From contig JAMOAY010000001.1 in NCBI GenBank assembly GCA_039908525.1, positions 62,001 to 126,000 on the forward strand: a DNA stretch of 64,000 nt, in the 5' to 3' direction. Position 1 is the stretch's first letter. Each line of letters opens with the position of its first letter. The notes under the pieces were generated by a model. It made no database searches. It was given only the letters and a program-made list of their open reading frames with translations, and had not been told where the DNA came from. Below, piece after piece: positions 9,550 to 18,466 of this stretch. The position numbers and the translations under genes were made by a program. This DNA is from Magnetaquicoccus sp039908525 (lineage in GTDB: Bacteria; Pseudomonadota; Magnetococcia; Magnetococcales; Magnetaquicoccaceae).

Positions 9550-11511
9550 TTACCTTTTTCCCGGAGATGTCGCCAGATCACGGATCGAGCAGGAGGAGTG
9601 GGCCAACTGCATGACCAGGGTTTCCACCCTCTGGCACGCATCACGCAGCGCCGCCCAGTCGCACCGTTCGACCGAGTCCTGATCGGTGGCAAATTCATGG
9701 AACGGAAACCCGGGATCCGTGGCAGGCAGCGTGCGGGCGATTGTAACGACGGGAAACCGGCAGCGGGTCTTCAGGGGAACACCCTGCCGATTGCCGCCGG
9801 ACGGCAGCCAGTCGAAACGGCCTGTTGTGGTGTGCACGGCGCCCTGCTCCTGGAGGAGCGCATGGCAGCACCCGGCAAAATCACTCTCACCAACAAGATG
9901 GCTCTGGTCCAACAAAAAAGGGTGTGAGCGCGCCAGCATGCACAGCACCAACGCACCCCACACCTGTGACATCTCCGCCTCATGGCGTGCCAGCCAGGCC
10001 GCCAACCCTTCCGGTCCCGGCAGAATCAGCAAACGAACCGTCAAACGGGGCGCTGGCTGCGACAACAGGGCCCGAAACAACTCGATCCCGGCCACCACCC
10101 CAGAGAGATGCGCATTGGCCTGGAAGGCATCCTCCAAAAAGACACACACCAGAACCGTCCGGGAAGAGGATCCGGTCACCGTCAGTTCTCCGACCGGGAG
10201 GTGGTCATAACTGTACGCCGTATCGATTGCAACCTGGTAGGAGTCCTCCACGAGCAAAGATTTCGCGTTCTCTGTGCAACAGAGCCCCCAATCCCGCACG
10301 CCCCGGATGGACCGGTACGGCAGCGCATCTGGCAGAGCGGGTGCCGTGTGCAGGTTCCGCAAAAGGCGTTCCCGGGAAACCTGACCACTGAACGGCATGG
10401 AATGGAATGACGGCTGCACATTGCCCAATTCGGTGGAGAGCAGCACACGACCACCCGGTGCGGTCACGGTGGCGCTTCTGGGCGTCCAACACTCCGGGAT
10501 GATCCAGTCAAACGCATGGGTCCCACTGGGAAAATCGTGAATGCGCAAAGGTATCTGACTCGACAACGCCCTCAGTGCCACCCGCATGGCCGCCGAAAGA
10601 GGATGACGGGGCAACGGAGCCAAGGACGCAACCATCTCCGCCGGGGAGGCGTTGGCCGGCCAGTCGATCTCCTGACACGCCTGTCCGACCCGTTTTCGCT
10701 CTTCCAACAAAACGTCGCACGGCGGACCGCTGGCCAACAACCACGGATTCTCCTGCATGGCCCGCACAGCAAACTCAAAATATTCTCTGTAACCACAAAC
10801 ATATACCCGAGCACGCCCCAGGGGAGCATGGCGCCATATGGCGGCATCCACGGCCATGCGCCCCAGTGCATGGGCATTGGCCCAACTGGCATCGCCGGGC
10901 GTACGGACCGAATAATTCCATGTCGTGGGTACCGACGCCTCTGCCGTTGTCAGCAGACCATAAAACAGCTTGTCATACCGAAAAGGTACCTGGCGCAACC
11001 AGTCCGCGTGATGGATGAAAGGTGTCCAGTTTGGCCCCAGGCCGATGCTGCAACATTTGGCATCGGTTTGTGCCAAACGCGCAAACAAAGAGTCCGCACC
11101 GTAGGAGGTGGGTGGCAAAGCGTGAAACAAAACGGCACAGGCTGGACCCAACCCACTCACCGAGACCATGGGGTCACAACTCCGCACCACCCCCGGTTGC
11201 TGCCGAAAAAACTCCGGGAACGGACCAATGGCGGCCGGCGTTGTGGCGGGATCGAAACAGGCCGGATCAGAAAGCGTGCTGGAGCCAAAGGTGTAGGAGT
11301 AGGTGGGCACCAGAATGGTTCCCCGGTCGCCCAAAACCTCCTGGAGAGACTCCAGAAAAAACCGATTCAACGCCTCCGCCGATTCAACGCCCTCTGCGAT
11401 GCCCAACATGCCGAGACCCGTCGTCACGAACACGGTGTCCCCACGGGAAAGACCCGCGTTCCTGAGCGCATCCAGGGCATCCTGTCGTGAATAGTGTACG
11501 CGCGGTGCCAT
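9550..11511 (-). CDS. AAC(3)-family acetyltransferase fused to a degenerate DUF4910 peptidase-like domain
   Basis: The first 300 residues or so match the AAC(3) family: an early GDTVFVTTGLGMLG strand, the VPTYSYTFG stretch, VRSCDPMVSVSG, and the FIHHADW histidines near residue 168. Such homologues outside resistance cassettes acetylate amino sugars or carrier-bound amines. From about residue 314 a second domain aligns with the stand-alone DUF4910 protein at 14,489 (FPSGTHAFDW versus VPSGTQAFDW). Where that protein has a putative zinc site, CHPSMANNELSG, the fusion reads LEDAFQANAHLSG, so His, Asn and Glu are changed; the later YHTSLDD becomes FHEFATD. The peptidase half is therefore probably inactive. 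The ATG at 11511 has AAGGG upstream. Confidence 0.78.
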   Translation of the reverse strand: MAPRVHYSRQDALDALRNAGLSRGDTVFVTTGLGMLGIAEGVESAEALNRFFLESLQEVLGDRGTILVPTYSYTFGSSTLSDPACFDPATTPAAIGPFPEFFRQQPGVVRSCDPMVSVSGLGPACAVLFHALPPTSYGADSLFARLAQTDAKCCSIGLGPNWTPFIHHADWLRQVPFRYDKLFYGLLTTAEASVPTTWNYSVRTPGDASWANAHALGRMAVDAAIWRHAPLGRARVYVCGYREYFEFAVRAMQENPWLLASGPPCDVLLEERKRVGQACQEIDWPANASPAEMVASLAPLPRHPLSAAMRVALRALSSQIPLRIHDFPSGTHAFDWIIPECWTPRSATVTAPGGRVLLSTELGNVQPSFHSMPFSGQVSRERLLRNLHTAPALPDALPYRSIRGVRDWGLCCTENAKSLLVEDSYQVAIDTAYSYDHLPVGELTVTGSSSRTVLVCVFLEDAFQANAHLSGVVAGIELFRALLSQPAPRLTVRLLILPGPEGLAAWLARHEAEMSQVWGALVLCMLARSHPFLLDQSHLVGESDFAGCCHALLQEQGAVHTTTGRFDWLPSGGNRQGVPLKTRCRFPVVTIARTLPATDPGFPFHEFATDQDSVERCDWAALRDACQRVETLVMQLAHSSCSIRDLATSPGKR

Positions 11512-11721
11512 GCGAGAACCCTTGGAAGTGGACTGCGTAGAACAGACGATACAAGCGTCCCCGTTCTACGCGGGAAAACCGATGATTGCAAGGAGCCATC
11601 CCACCCGGCACGCGCAAAACAAGGCACGCATGCGTGTGCACTGGACAGGATCTCCCGAACGTGGTACCTTTTTCGCGGGTTTGCAGCCCGAAATCGGTTG
11701 GCAACCGTCTTGGCGATCGAA

Positions 11722-12600
11722 ATGAAAAAAAATGCTGTGCATGTGCTGGGAAAAGGGTGCGCCGAACTGGGTGAGGGCCCCGTGTGGGATCCTCGGGAAA
11801 ACACCCTCTACTGGGTGGACATCAAGGGACAGGCCATCTTCCGCCACATTGTCTCCGACGACAAAACGGAACGCTTCGGATTGAGCGAGCCCGTCGGGTG
11901 CGTCGTGCCCTGCCGGGCAGGCGGTTGGGTGGTGGCCCTTGCATCGGGTTTTGCGCGCATCGAACACTGGAACAGTGCACCGCGTCCCTTGTGCAACCCG
12001 GAGCCGCACCTGCCGAACAACCGCTTCAACGACGGCAAATGCGACACGACCGGGCGACTCTGGGCGGGCACCATGGACGACGCCGAACGGGCGTGCTCCG
12101 GCAGCCTCTACCGACTGGATGCCGACCATCGGGTCCACGCCATGGTGCATGATCTGGGCATCAGCAACGGCCTGGGATGGAGCCCCGACGACACCCGCTT
12201 CTATCTGACCGATTCCACCCGCAAAACCATCTGGGTTTACGACCATGATGCCCCGTCAGGCTCCCTCTCCAATCGGAGGGTGTTTGCTCAGGTGCCCGAC
12301 GGCGCCGGCTGGCCGGATGGGTTGACGATTGACCGGGATGGCGGCGTGTGGAGTGCGCATTGGGATGGCTGGCGCCTGACCCGTTACACCCCGGATGGAC
12401 AGGTGGACCGCACCGTTCCGCTGCCTGTCCCGCGTCCAACCAGTTGCACCTTCGGCGGCGAACATGCGGCGACACTCTTCGTGACCTCTGCGCGCACCGG
12501 TCTCTCTGCACACCTGCTGGAACAGGCGCCCCTCTCCGGATCGGTTTTAACCCTGGAAACGGGAACGTCGGGGTTGCCCCCCAACCTCTTTGCCGGATGA
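11722..12600 (+). CDS. SMP-30/gluconolactonase family lactonase
   Basis: This 292-residue six-bladed beta-propeller enzyme should hydrolyse an aldonolactone such as gluconolactone. Metal-site landmarks are GEGPVWD (the Glu ligand, about residue 18), NRFNDGKCD (the Asn/Asp region), SNGLGWSPDD and PDGLTIDRDG. The open frame extends further upstream, but the ATG at 11722 (MKKNAVHVLG) begins just before the first blade, so I chose it; no strong ribosome-binding site decides. Its stop overlaps the start of the next gene (ATGA). The next two genes encode 6-phosphogluconate dehydrogenase and gluconokinase, so a gluconolactone-to-gluconate step fits well. It is transcribed divergently from the AAC(3) fusion gene. 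Confidence 0.87.
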   Translation: MKKNAVHVLGKGCAELGEGPVWDPRENTLYWVDIKGQAIFRHIVSDDKTERFGLSEPVGCVVPCRAGGWVVALASGFARIEHWNSAPRPLCNPEPHLPNNRFNDGKCDTTGRLWAGTMDDAERACSGSLYRLDADHRVHAMVHDLGISNGLGWSPDDTRFYLTDSTRKTIWVYDHDAPSGSLSNRRVFAQVPDGAGWPDGLTIDRDGGVWSAHWDGWRLTRYTPDGQVDRTVPLPVPRPTSCTFGGEHAATLFVTSARTGLSAHLLEQAPLSGSVLTLETGTSGLPPNLFAG

Positions 12601-14006
12601 ATACACCTCTTCCAACCATCCGCTGGGGTCTGATCGGGCTGGGGGCCATGGGCCGCAACCTCGCCCTGAATTTCGCCGACCATGGGATACCCCTCGACTG
12701 TTATGACGCGGATCCACAACAAGCGTCGCGGCTGAAAACCCAGCAGCCCCATGCCGGGGTCACCGTGCACACCTCCCTGGAGAACCTGCTGCTGGCCTTG
12801 CCTTCACCCAGGGCGGTCCTGATTCTGGTCCCGGCAGGCCCTGCAGTGGACGCGCTCCTGGCAGAACTCGTTCCCCGGATGCGGGCAGAGGATGTGATCC
12901 TGGATGCATCCAACGCCCACTACCCGGACACCTTGCGCCGTTGCAGCCAGCTGGGCGCGGGGGCGCCCGCTCTGCTGGACATCGGCATGTCGGGCGGACC
13001 CGATGGCGCCCGCCACGGCCCTGCCATCCTTCTGGGGGGCGAAGAGAGCGCCGCCCGGCGGATTGCCCCCACCCTGGCCCGCATCGCCTGGCAGGATGAT
13101 ACAGGATCCGGCTTCGCCCGTCTGGGCCGAACCGGTGCCGGTCACTTCGTCAAAATGGTCCACAACGGCATCGAATATGTGGAAATGCAACTGATCGCCG
13201 AGGCATGGTTGATCATGCGTCTCCTGCTGGGACTCTCTGCGGCAGAGGGAGCGGCCATTTTCCAACGATGGAACGACGGTCGTCTGGCCGGATATCTCGT
13301 GGAAATTACCGCCTCCATTCTGAGAAAACAGGATCCGGAAACCGGCGAACCGCTCATCGAACATGTGCGGGATCGGGCGCGACAAAAAGGCACAGGTCGC
13401 TGGACCGCGCAGGCGGCTCTGGAACTGGAGGTGTTCGCGCCTCTTTTCGATGTCGCCGTCTCCATGCGCCATCATTCGCTCGCCCATCGTGCCGCACCCC
13501 CTCTGGCCGGGATCACGCCCGCGCCCTCATCGCAACGCGAAGCCATTCTGGAGCAACTGGAGGCCGCCTTGTTTGCTGCCCGGATCATGGCCTTTTTCCA
13601 GGGATTTGCCCTGTTGGATGCGGGCGATGCACGTCACGGGTGGCAGCTGGACCCGGCGGCGGTTCTCACGACCTGGCGGCGGGGCAGTGTCATCCGCTGT
13701 GCCCTGCTGGGCACCTTTCACACCCAGGTCGCACAACACGAAGCGACCTTCGCCTCCCTCCCGGAGGATGCGTCCATCCTTGCCCTGCTCAAAGGGTGTG
13801 CAACCCATTGGCGCCTTTTGGTCACGACAACCGTCGACGCAGGTCTGCCCATTCCCGCCATGAGTCTGGCACTGTCCTGTTGGGATGCGCTGGGCAAAGG
13901 GCGGCTGGGGGGCGAGTTGATCCAGGCCCAGCGCGACTGCTTTGGCCACCACGGTTTCGAACGGACCGATCGGGAGGGCACCTTCCACACCCACTGGCTG
14001 GAGTAA
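12597..14006 (+). CDS. gnd: 6-Phosphogluconate dehydrogenase, decarboxylating
   Basis: This 469-residue enzyme oxidatively decarboxylates 6-phosphogluconate to ribulose 5-phosphate. The dinucleotide turn is GLIGLGAMGRNLALN, the substrate loop is GMSGGPDGARHGP (usually GVSGGEEGARYGP), and the catalytic Lys/His/Asn stretch is GHFVKMVHNGIEY. KGTGRWT and the long helical C-terminal domain follow. Length is that of the usual 470-residue long form. The ATG overlaps the gluconolactonase stop by four bases. With gluconokinase next to it, the three enzymes form a complete short route from gluconolactone to a pentose phosphate. Several normally invariant positions differ slightly, so cofactor preference could be altered. 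Confidence 0.92.
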   Translation: MNTPLPTIRWGLIGLGAMGRNLALNFADHGIPLDCYDADPQQASRLKTQQPHAGVTVHTSLENLLLALPSPRAVLILVPAGPAVDALLAELVPRMRAEDVILDASNAHYPDTLRRCSQLGAGAPALLDIGMSGGPDGARHGPAILLGGEESAARRIAPTLARIAWQDDTGSGFARLGRTGAGHFVKMVHNGIEYVEMQLIAEAWLIMRLLLGLSAAEGAAIFQRWNDGRLAGYLVEITASILRKQDPETGEPLIEHVRDRARQKGTGRWTAQAALELEVFAPLFDVAVSMRHHSLAHRAAPPLAGITPAPSSQREAILEQLEAALFAARIMAFFQGFALLDAGDARHGWQLDPAAVLTTWRRGSVIRCALLGTFHTQVAQHEATFASLPEDASILALLKGCATHWRLLVTTTVDAGLPIPAMSLALSCWDALGKGRLGGELIQAQRDCFGHHGFERTDREGTFHTHWLE

Positions 14007-14021
14007 AGAAGGGCGCTGCAC

Positions 14022-14519
14022 ATGATCATCATCCTCATGGGCGTCAGCGGTGTCGGCAAGAGCACCGTGGGTGCCCTGCTGGCCCAAAAACTGGGCATGC
14101 CTTTCATCGAGGCGGACGACTATCACACCGCCGCCAATGTGAAAAAGATGCAGAGCGGCATCCCGTTGACCGATGCAGACCGCCTGCCGTGGTTGCACAC
14201 CCTGGCCGATACGATCCGGCATTGGCAAGAAAGAGGCGAATCCGGGGTACTGGCCTGTTCGGCTCTGAAGGAGAGCTATCGCGAAATCCTGGGCAATGCC
14301 GAACAAGGTGTCCGCTACGTCTGCCTGCTCGACTCGGCCAACCGCATCCGTGCACGCCTTACCCAACGACAGGGGCATTTCATGCCGCCTTCTCTCCTGG
14401 ACAGTCAACTGGCCACCCTCGAGGTGCCGACAGAGGCCATTCAGGTATCCGCCGCCCAGCCTCCCGAACGGATCGCCGCCATCATCTGTCAGCGGTTGGG
14501 TCCTGTCTCCGCACCCTGA
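14022..14519 (+). CDS. gntK: Gluconokinase
   Basis: This 165-residue P-loop kinase phosphorylates gluconate to 6-phosphogluconate, the substrate of the gene just upstream. The Walker A motif is GVSGVGKST (residues 7-15); EADDYH, the gluconate-binding motif, follows at about 30, then NVKKMQSGIPLTDADR and CSALKESYR, all typical of GntK. The final QRLGP ends the usual length. It starts 15 bases after gnd. Its last 31 bases overlap the 3' end of the convergent DUF4910 gene, so the two transcripts must be complementary at their ends. Confidence 0.93.
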   Translation: MIIILMGVSGVGKSTVGALLAQKLGMPFIEADDYHTAANVKKMQSGIPLTDADRLPWLHTLADTIRHWQERGESGVLACSALKESYREILGNAEQGVRYVCLLDSANRIRARLTQRQGHFMPPSLLDSQLATLEVPTEAIQVSAAQPPERIAAIICQRLGPVSAP

Positions 14520-15799
14520 CCCACCCGGATCAACCCGCTCTCCGCCAGCCTCTGCACGATCTCCCACAGCCTCAGAGCAGGCTCGCCAATGGTTTCTGCA
14601 ATGTCAAGCAGCGACCGGCCATCGCAGCAGGAGATCAGATTCATCATGGTCCGCACATGGGCGGCCGAACCTCTGCCGGACAGTGTCGGGTAGAGGCCCC
14701 GCTTGCCCAACTGCGGCTCACAAAAAACGGTTGCCTGCAAAGAAACATTTTTTTCAATCACCTCAATCGCCTGCCGCAGCGCGTCAAAACCGCCCGCCAG
14801 ACCACGGGGGGTCACGACGGTCAAATCATCCAGGGATGTGTGGTATTCCGGGTATTCTCCATACTTGCTGCGCATGATGGAGGCAACCGGCAGGTCCACC
14901 CCCGGTGCGCAGTACTGGCGCTCATCGCTGCCCCGGTCCAGCCAGGTGTATCGTTTGAACGCAGGGTCCATGTGCTGCAGAACGTGCAGGGCCGCCCGAT
15001 CCGCCAGCGTGTCACCCGCCCGGGAGGGCAGATAGGAGTAACACCGCTCATCGCCAATACAGGTGATATTGAACCCGGCCACCACATGCTTCCGCACATG
15101 CTCCCTGTGCCGGCTCAAGTAGACGATCGAGCCAATCGTCTCCGGGACAAACACCATCCGATAGGTGTAACGACGTCTCGGCAATGACATCAGCCAACGC
15201 GCCAGCGCCGTGGCCACCACAGGACCAGACAACTCGTTATTGGCCATGGAGGGATGGCAGATATAGGTGGAAAGCAGCACCTCCCGATCCGATTCTCCGG
15301 GCAGGATCCACTCCGCATAATTCAACACGCCAGGTTTCAGTTCGGCATCGATGACCGCCCGATACAGGCCCGGCTGCAAGGCAATCCGCTGGTGATGCGG
15401 CAGGCAAAACCCCCACCGCCGCACGTAATAGGAGGTAACGTAGGGAATGGCCTCCGGCGCATCCGGCAGGGAATAGAGGTGCGGTTCCAGCTCTTCCAGG
15501 CTCAACCATCGGTCGACAGGCTCCGAATAGCCCACGACGTGCAAATTGCTCTTCCTGAAATCGACGATCCGTTGACCGGAGGCATCGGCGATAAATCCGT
15601 CCCGCATTGTCCATTCGTCGGGCACCGTCCAATCGAAAGCCTGGGTACCCGAGGGTACCGCGTGCACCACCAGTCCAGGCAGATACCGACCAAGAAGCGC
15701 CAGGCTCTCCCGCACACCCGGCCCGGTCAGGCTGCGACAGATCGGGAAAAGTTCCTGTATCAGACGATAACAAAAAGCCCCGACATCCTCGCCATCCAT
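14489..15799 (-). CDS. DUF4910 aminopeptidase-like protein
   Basis: This 436-residue protein belongs to the DUF4910 group, predicted zinc-dependent hydrolases with an aminopeptidase fold. It retains the candidate metal residues in CHPSMANNELSG (His, Asn, Glu), FVPETIGS, a DRGSDERQY stretch and the late YHTSLDDL His. The C-terminal 80 residues look like a winged helix. The start ATG at 15799 overlaps the pseI stop by one base (TAATG), so it belongs to the pseudaminic acid operon; a longer frame begins at 15847 but would run into pseI. DUF4910 genes are often found in surface-polysaccharide clusters; a deacylase or amidase role on a sugar is inferred, not shown. Confidence 0.78.
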   Translation of the reverse strand: MDGEDVGAFCYRLIQELFPICRSLTGPGVRESLALLGRYLPGLVVHAVPSGTQAFDWTVPDEWTMRDGFIADASGQRIVDFRKSNLHVVGYSEPVDRWLSLEELEPHLYSLPDAPEAIPYVTSYYVRRWGFCLPHHQRIALQPGLYRAVIDAELKPGVLNYAEWILPGESDREVLLSTYICHPSMANNELSGPVVATALARWLMSLPRRRYTYRMVFVPETIGSIVYLSRHREHVRKHVVAGFNITCIGDERCYSYLPSRAGDTLADRAALHVLQHMDPAFKRYTWLDRGSDERQYCAPGVDLPVASIMRSKYGEYPEYHTSLDDLTVVTPRGLAGGFDALRQAIEVIEKNVSLQATVFCEPQLGKRGLYPTLSGRGSAAHVRTMMNLISCCDGRSLLDIAETIGEPALRLWEIVQRLAESGLIRVGQGAETGPNR

Positions 15800-16851
15800 T
15801 ACGCCATCAACTCCCAGGCCATGGGGGTACCCTTGCGCACCGCGCATCCCACCCGTCTGCCCAACAGCACCTCCAGAAATTTCGGGGGCAGACCCAACCC
15901 TGGCCGAATGGCGCGCAGGTTGTCCGCAGTCAAGCGATCACCCGCCGCCAGATCCTGGGTCACATAGAGCGAACGCCGGAAGAGCAACGATTTTTTCTCT
16001 GCCTCGACCGGACCCAGACAGACCGAACCCAGCGCCTGCCAGGCCCGCTCCGTCTCGGTGACCAACTGCTGCAACTCCTCAGGCTGCATGGAAAAAGCGG
16101 CATCCACCCCACCGTCCGCGCGGGACAAGGTAAAATGTTTTTCGATCACCGCCGCACCCAGGGCAACACTGGCCACCGCGACCCCCACCCCCAGGGTGTG
16201 ATCCGACAGTCCCATCGGACATTGGAACAGTTCGCGCAGGGCAGGAATGGTCAACAGATTGGTATGCAGGGGGGTGGCCGGATAGGTGCTGGTGCATTTC
16301 AGCAACACCAGATCCCGACAGCCTGCCTCGCGCGCCGCGCGCACCGACTCATCCAGCTCGGCCACCGTCGCCATGCCGGTCGACAGGATCATCGGCTTTC
16401 CGGTGGCGGCAATCTTGCGGATCAACGGCAGGTCGGTATTCTCAAAGGAGGCCACCTTGTAACAAGGAACCTCCAGCGATTGCAAAAAGTCCACCGCCGT
16501 GGCATCAAACGGGCTGCTGAAACCGATCATGCCCAGGGCACGGCAACGCTCAAAAATGGGCTTGTGCCACGCCCAGGGGGTGTGGGCCTCCTCATAGAGT
16601 TTGTACAGGGAGGTGCCCTGCCACAGGCTGTTGGGATCGGAGATGAAGAACGCCCCCTCATCCAAATCCAGTGTCATGGTGTCGGCGGTATAGGTCTGGA
16701 TCTTCAGGGCATGCGCCCCGGCCCGGGCGGCCGCGTCTACAATGGCCAACGCTCGCTGCAAATCCCCGTTATGATTGCCGGACATCTCGGCAATGATGAA
16801 GGGGGCACAGCCCGGCCCAATGGTACGACCTGCAATGGAAAAGGGTATCAT
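15799..16851 (-). CDS. pseI: Pseudaminic acid synthase
   Basis: This 350-residue NeuB-family aldolase condenses phosphoenolpyruvate with a 6-deoxy-diacetamido hexose to make pseudaminic acid. Visible motifs are IIAEMSGNHNGD (residues 19-30), ALKIQTYTADT, FSSPFDATAVDFL, KVASFENTDLPLI, STGMAT, KCTSTYP and GLSDHTLG. The C-terminal 60 residues form the antifreeze-like SAF domain (LYVTQDLAAGDRLTADNLR). PseI is chosen over NeuB or LegI because the remaining pse genes are present in the same operon. It starts nine bases after pseG-pseH and its stop overlaps the next gene. Confidence 0.92.
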   Translation of the reverse strand: MIPFSIAGRTIGPGCAPFIIAEMSGNHNGDLQRALAIVDAAARAGAHALKIQTYTADTMTLDLDEGAFFISDPNSLWQGTSLYKLYEEAHTPWAWHKPIFERCRALGMIGFSSPFDATAVDFLQSLEVPCYKVASFENTDLPLIRKIAATGKPMILSTGMATVAELDESVRAAREAGCRDLVLLKCTSTYPATPLHTNLLTIPALRELFQCPMGLSDHTLGVGVAVASVALGAAVIEKHFTLSRADGGVDAAFSMQPEELQQLVTETERAWQALGSVCLGPVEAEKKSLLFRRSLYVTQDLAAGDRLTADNLRAIRPGLGLPPKFLEVLLGRRVGCAVRKGTPMAWELMA

Positions 16852-16860
16852 GATCGGATT

Positions 16861-18405
16861 TCAACAGGAGTTGGAGGGAAACTGGATAAAAATTCCTGGT
16901 TGTTGCTGAACATAGCCCAGGGACTCGAACAGCGCCCTGGAGGCCGTATTGCCTTCCAGCACCTCGGCCAGCAACTCTGCATCCGGCAGCAGCATCCGCC
17001 CCAACTGCAAGGCCCCGGAGGCGATGCCCAACCGGTAGCGGTCGGGCGCCAAATAAATGGATATCTCGTGGCGTTGCCCCACCTCTTCCGGCAGACGGCA
17101 AAGACGCAACACCCCCGCCGGCTGCTGGTCGTGCGTGATCATGTGCAACAGGTCGTGACCATCTTGCAGGCGTTCGACAAGCCATTGGCAGTGCGCCTCG
17201 TATTCGGGCACGGCGGGATTGCGCGCCCAGCGGCGGGTGTCGGGATGTCGCTGCCACTCCCAGATCTGCCGGGCATCGGCCAGCGTGACAGGCCGCAACC
17301 CCAACGGCTTGCCATCCTTCGCCAACCGGGGCAGCAGGGTCATGGCCACCCGATGTACGCCCAGTCCATCGCACAGAGAGGCTGCACGGCTCTGCATCTG
17401 ACGGCACACGGAGGGCTCTTGCATCAACGCGCGCACCGCCTGGGTTATCTGCGCTGCGGAGACCTCGGCGGCCTCTCCCAGAAGCCGTGCGACGCCCCGC
17501 TCGGCCAGCAACCGCGCAATCGAACGTTGGTTGTCCGCCAGAATCAGCAGCAGACAGGGCAACTCCAGACAACAACGCTCCCACGACGTGGTGCCGGCAG
17601 CCCCCAGTGCCAGGTCGGCCTGCAGCATGAGCTCCGCCATGCTCTCCACCTGGACATGACAATGGAAGCGGGCGTTCTGCGCGCACAGCGCCTGGATCTG
17701 CGCCCGGTGGGGGTTGGAACCACCGAGCACAACATCCACCTCCCGATCCAGAGGGGCAAGCGCCTGCAAAGCCTTGGTCGTCACGTTGCCCGGATCCGCC
17801 CCACCCAAAAAAAGCAGGAGACGGCGCACATGACCATCCCTGGGTCGCATCCGCTGCCGCGCGGCGGCAAATTGGGGTCGCAACAGGGCGTAATGCGGCC
17901 CCAGCAGCAGCGTACAACGGGGCGAAACCCATGGCCGATAGCGTTGCTGCATCCCGTCGTGCAGATTCTGGTCCAGCAGCAGATCGCAGGCGTGCGCGCG
18001 GTCGGCCAGGTCGTCCACGACCAGGATCCTCCCAACATGCGTGGCCAACTCTGTTTCCCAGCGCCGATCGAGGCCGTAGTGGTCCACCACCAGCCATGCC
18101 ACCTCCCCCAACGGGCGCAGCACAGCGATCACCTCGCGGGCGTCCACGGCCTGACTCACCCCCAACCAGTGCCCATGCGCCAGGGGCTCCCCGGAATCCG
18201 GTGCAACGGGTACATCCGGCACAGGCAGGGAGTGGACAGGGTAATCTTGAGCGGCGATCAACGCCATCAGATGGCCCGGATGGGCCCGGCAGATGAAATG
18301 CACCGCCACCCCCTCTGCCCGCAACCGTCCGGCCAAGGTCATGCAGCGCATCACATGGCCGGAACCGATCTGCAGCGAGGCATCCACGCGAAAAACGACG
18401 GTCAC
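16861..18405 (-). CDS. pseG: PseG-PseH fusion: UDP-sugar hydrolase and N-acetyltransferase
   Basis: The first 360 residues are PseG, a GT-B-like hydrolase that removes UDP from UDP-2,4-diacetamido-trideoxy-altropyranose. It shows the N-terminal GSGHVMRCMTLA motif, FLGGADPGN and the GAAGTTSWE donor-binding loop. Residues about 365-514 are a GNAT acetyltransferase equivalent to PseH, with LGLRPVTLADARQIWEWQ and the acetyl-CoA loop RLGIASGAL. PseH acts before PseG in the pathway, so the two activities joined here are sequential. Start: a GTG at 18405 with AGGAGG five bases upstream; the frame runs back to 18519 but that part is not conserved-looking. Confidence 0.9.
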   Translation of the reverse strand: MTVVFRVDASLQIGSGHVMRCMTLAGRLRAEGVAVHFICRAHPGHLMALIAAQDYPVHSLPVPDVPVAPDSGEPLAHGHWLGVSQAVDAREVIAVLRPLGEVAWLVVDHYGLDRRWETELATHVGRILVVDDLADRAHACDLLLDQNLHDGMQQRYRPWVSPRCTLLLGPHYALLRPQFAAARQRMRPRDGHVRRLLLFLGGADPGNVTTKALQALAPLDREVDVVLGGSNPHRAQIQALCAQNARFHCHVQVESMAELMLQADLALGAAGTTSWERCCLELPCLLLILADNQRSIARLLAERGVARLLGEAAEVSAAQITQAVRALMQEPSVCRQMQSRAASLCDGLGVHRVAMTLLPRLAKDGKPLGLRPVTLADARQIWEWQRHPDTRRWARNPAVPEYEAHCQWLVERLQDGHDLLHMITHDQQPAGVLRLCRLPEEVGQRHEISIYLAPDRYRLGIASGALQLGRMLLPDAELLAEVLEGNTASRALFESLGYVQQQPGIFIQFPSNSC

Positions 18406-18466
18406 GTGCCCTCCTGCCCGGTCCCGATGTGCAAGATGGGGTTGCGATGCGTGTTGCCCATGGCCA

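Noticed and set aside
9550..11511. Aminoglycoside resistance from the AAC(3) domain
   Set aside because: The domain is fused to a DUF4910-like half and lies in a sugar/carrier cassette; such homologues commonly acetylate biosynthetic amines, so resistance is not supported.
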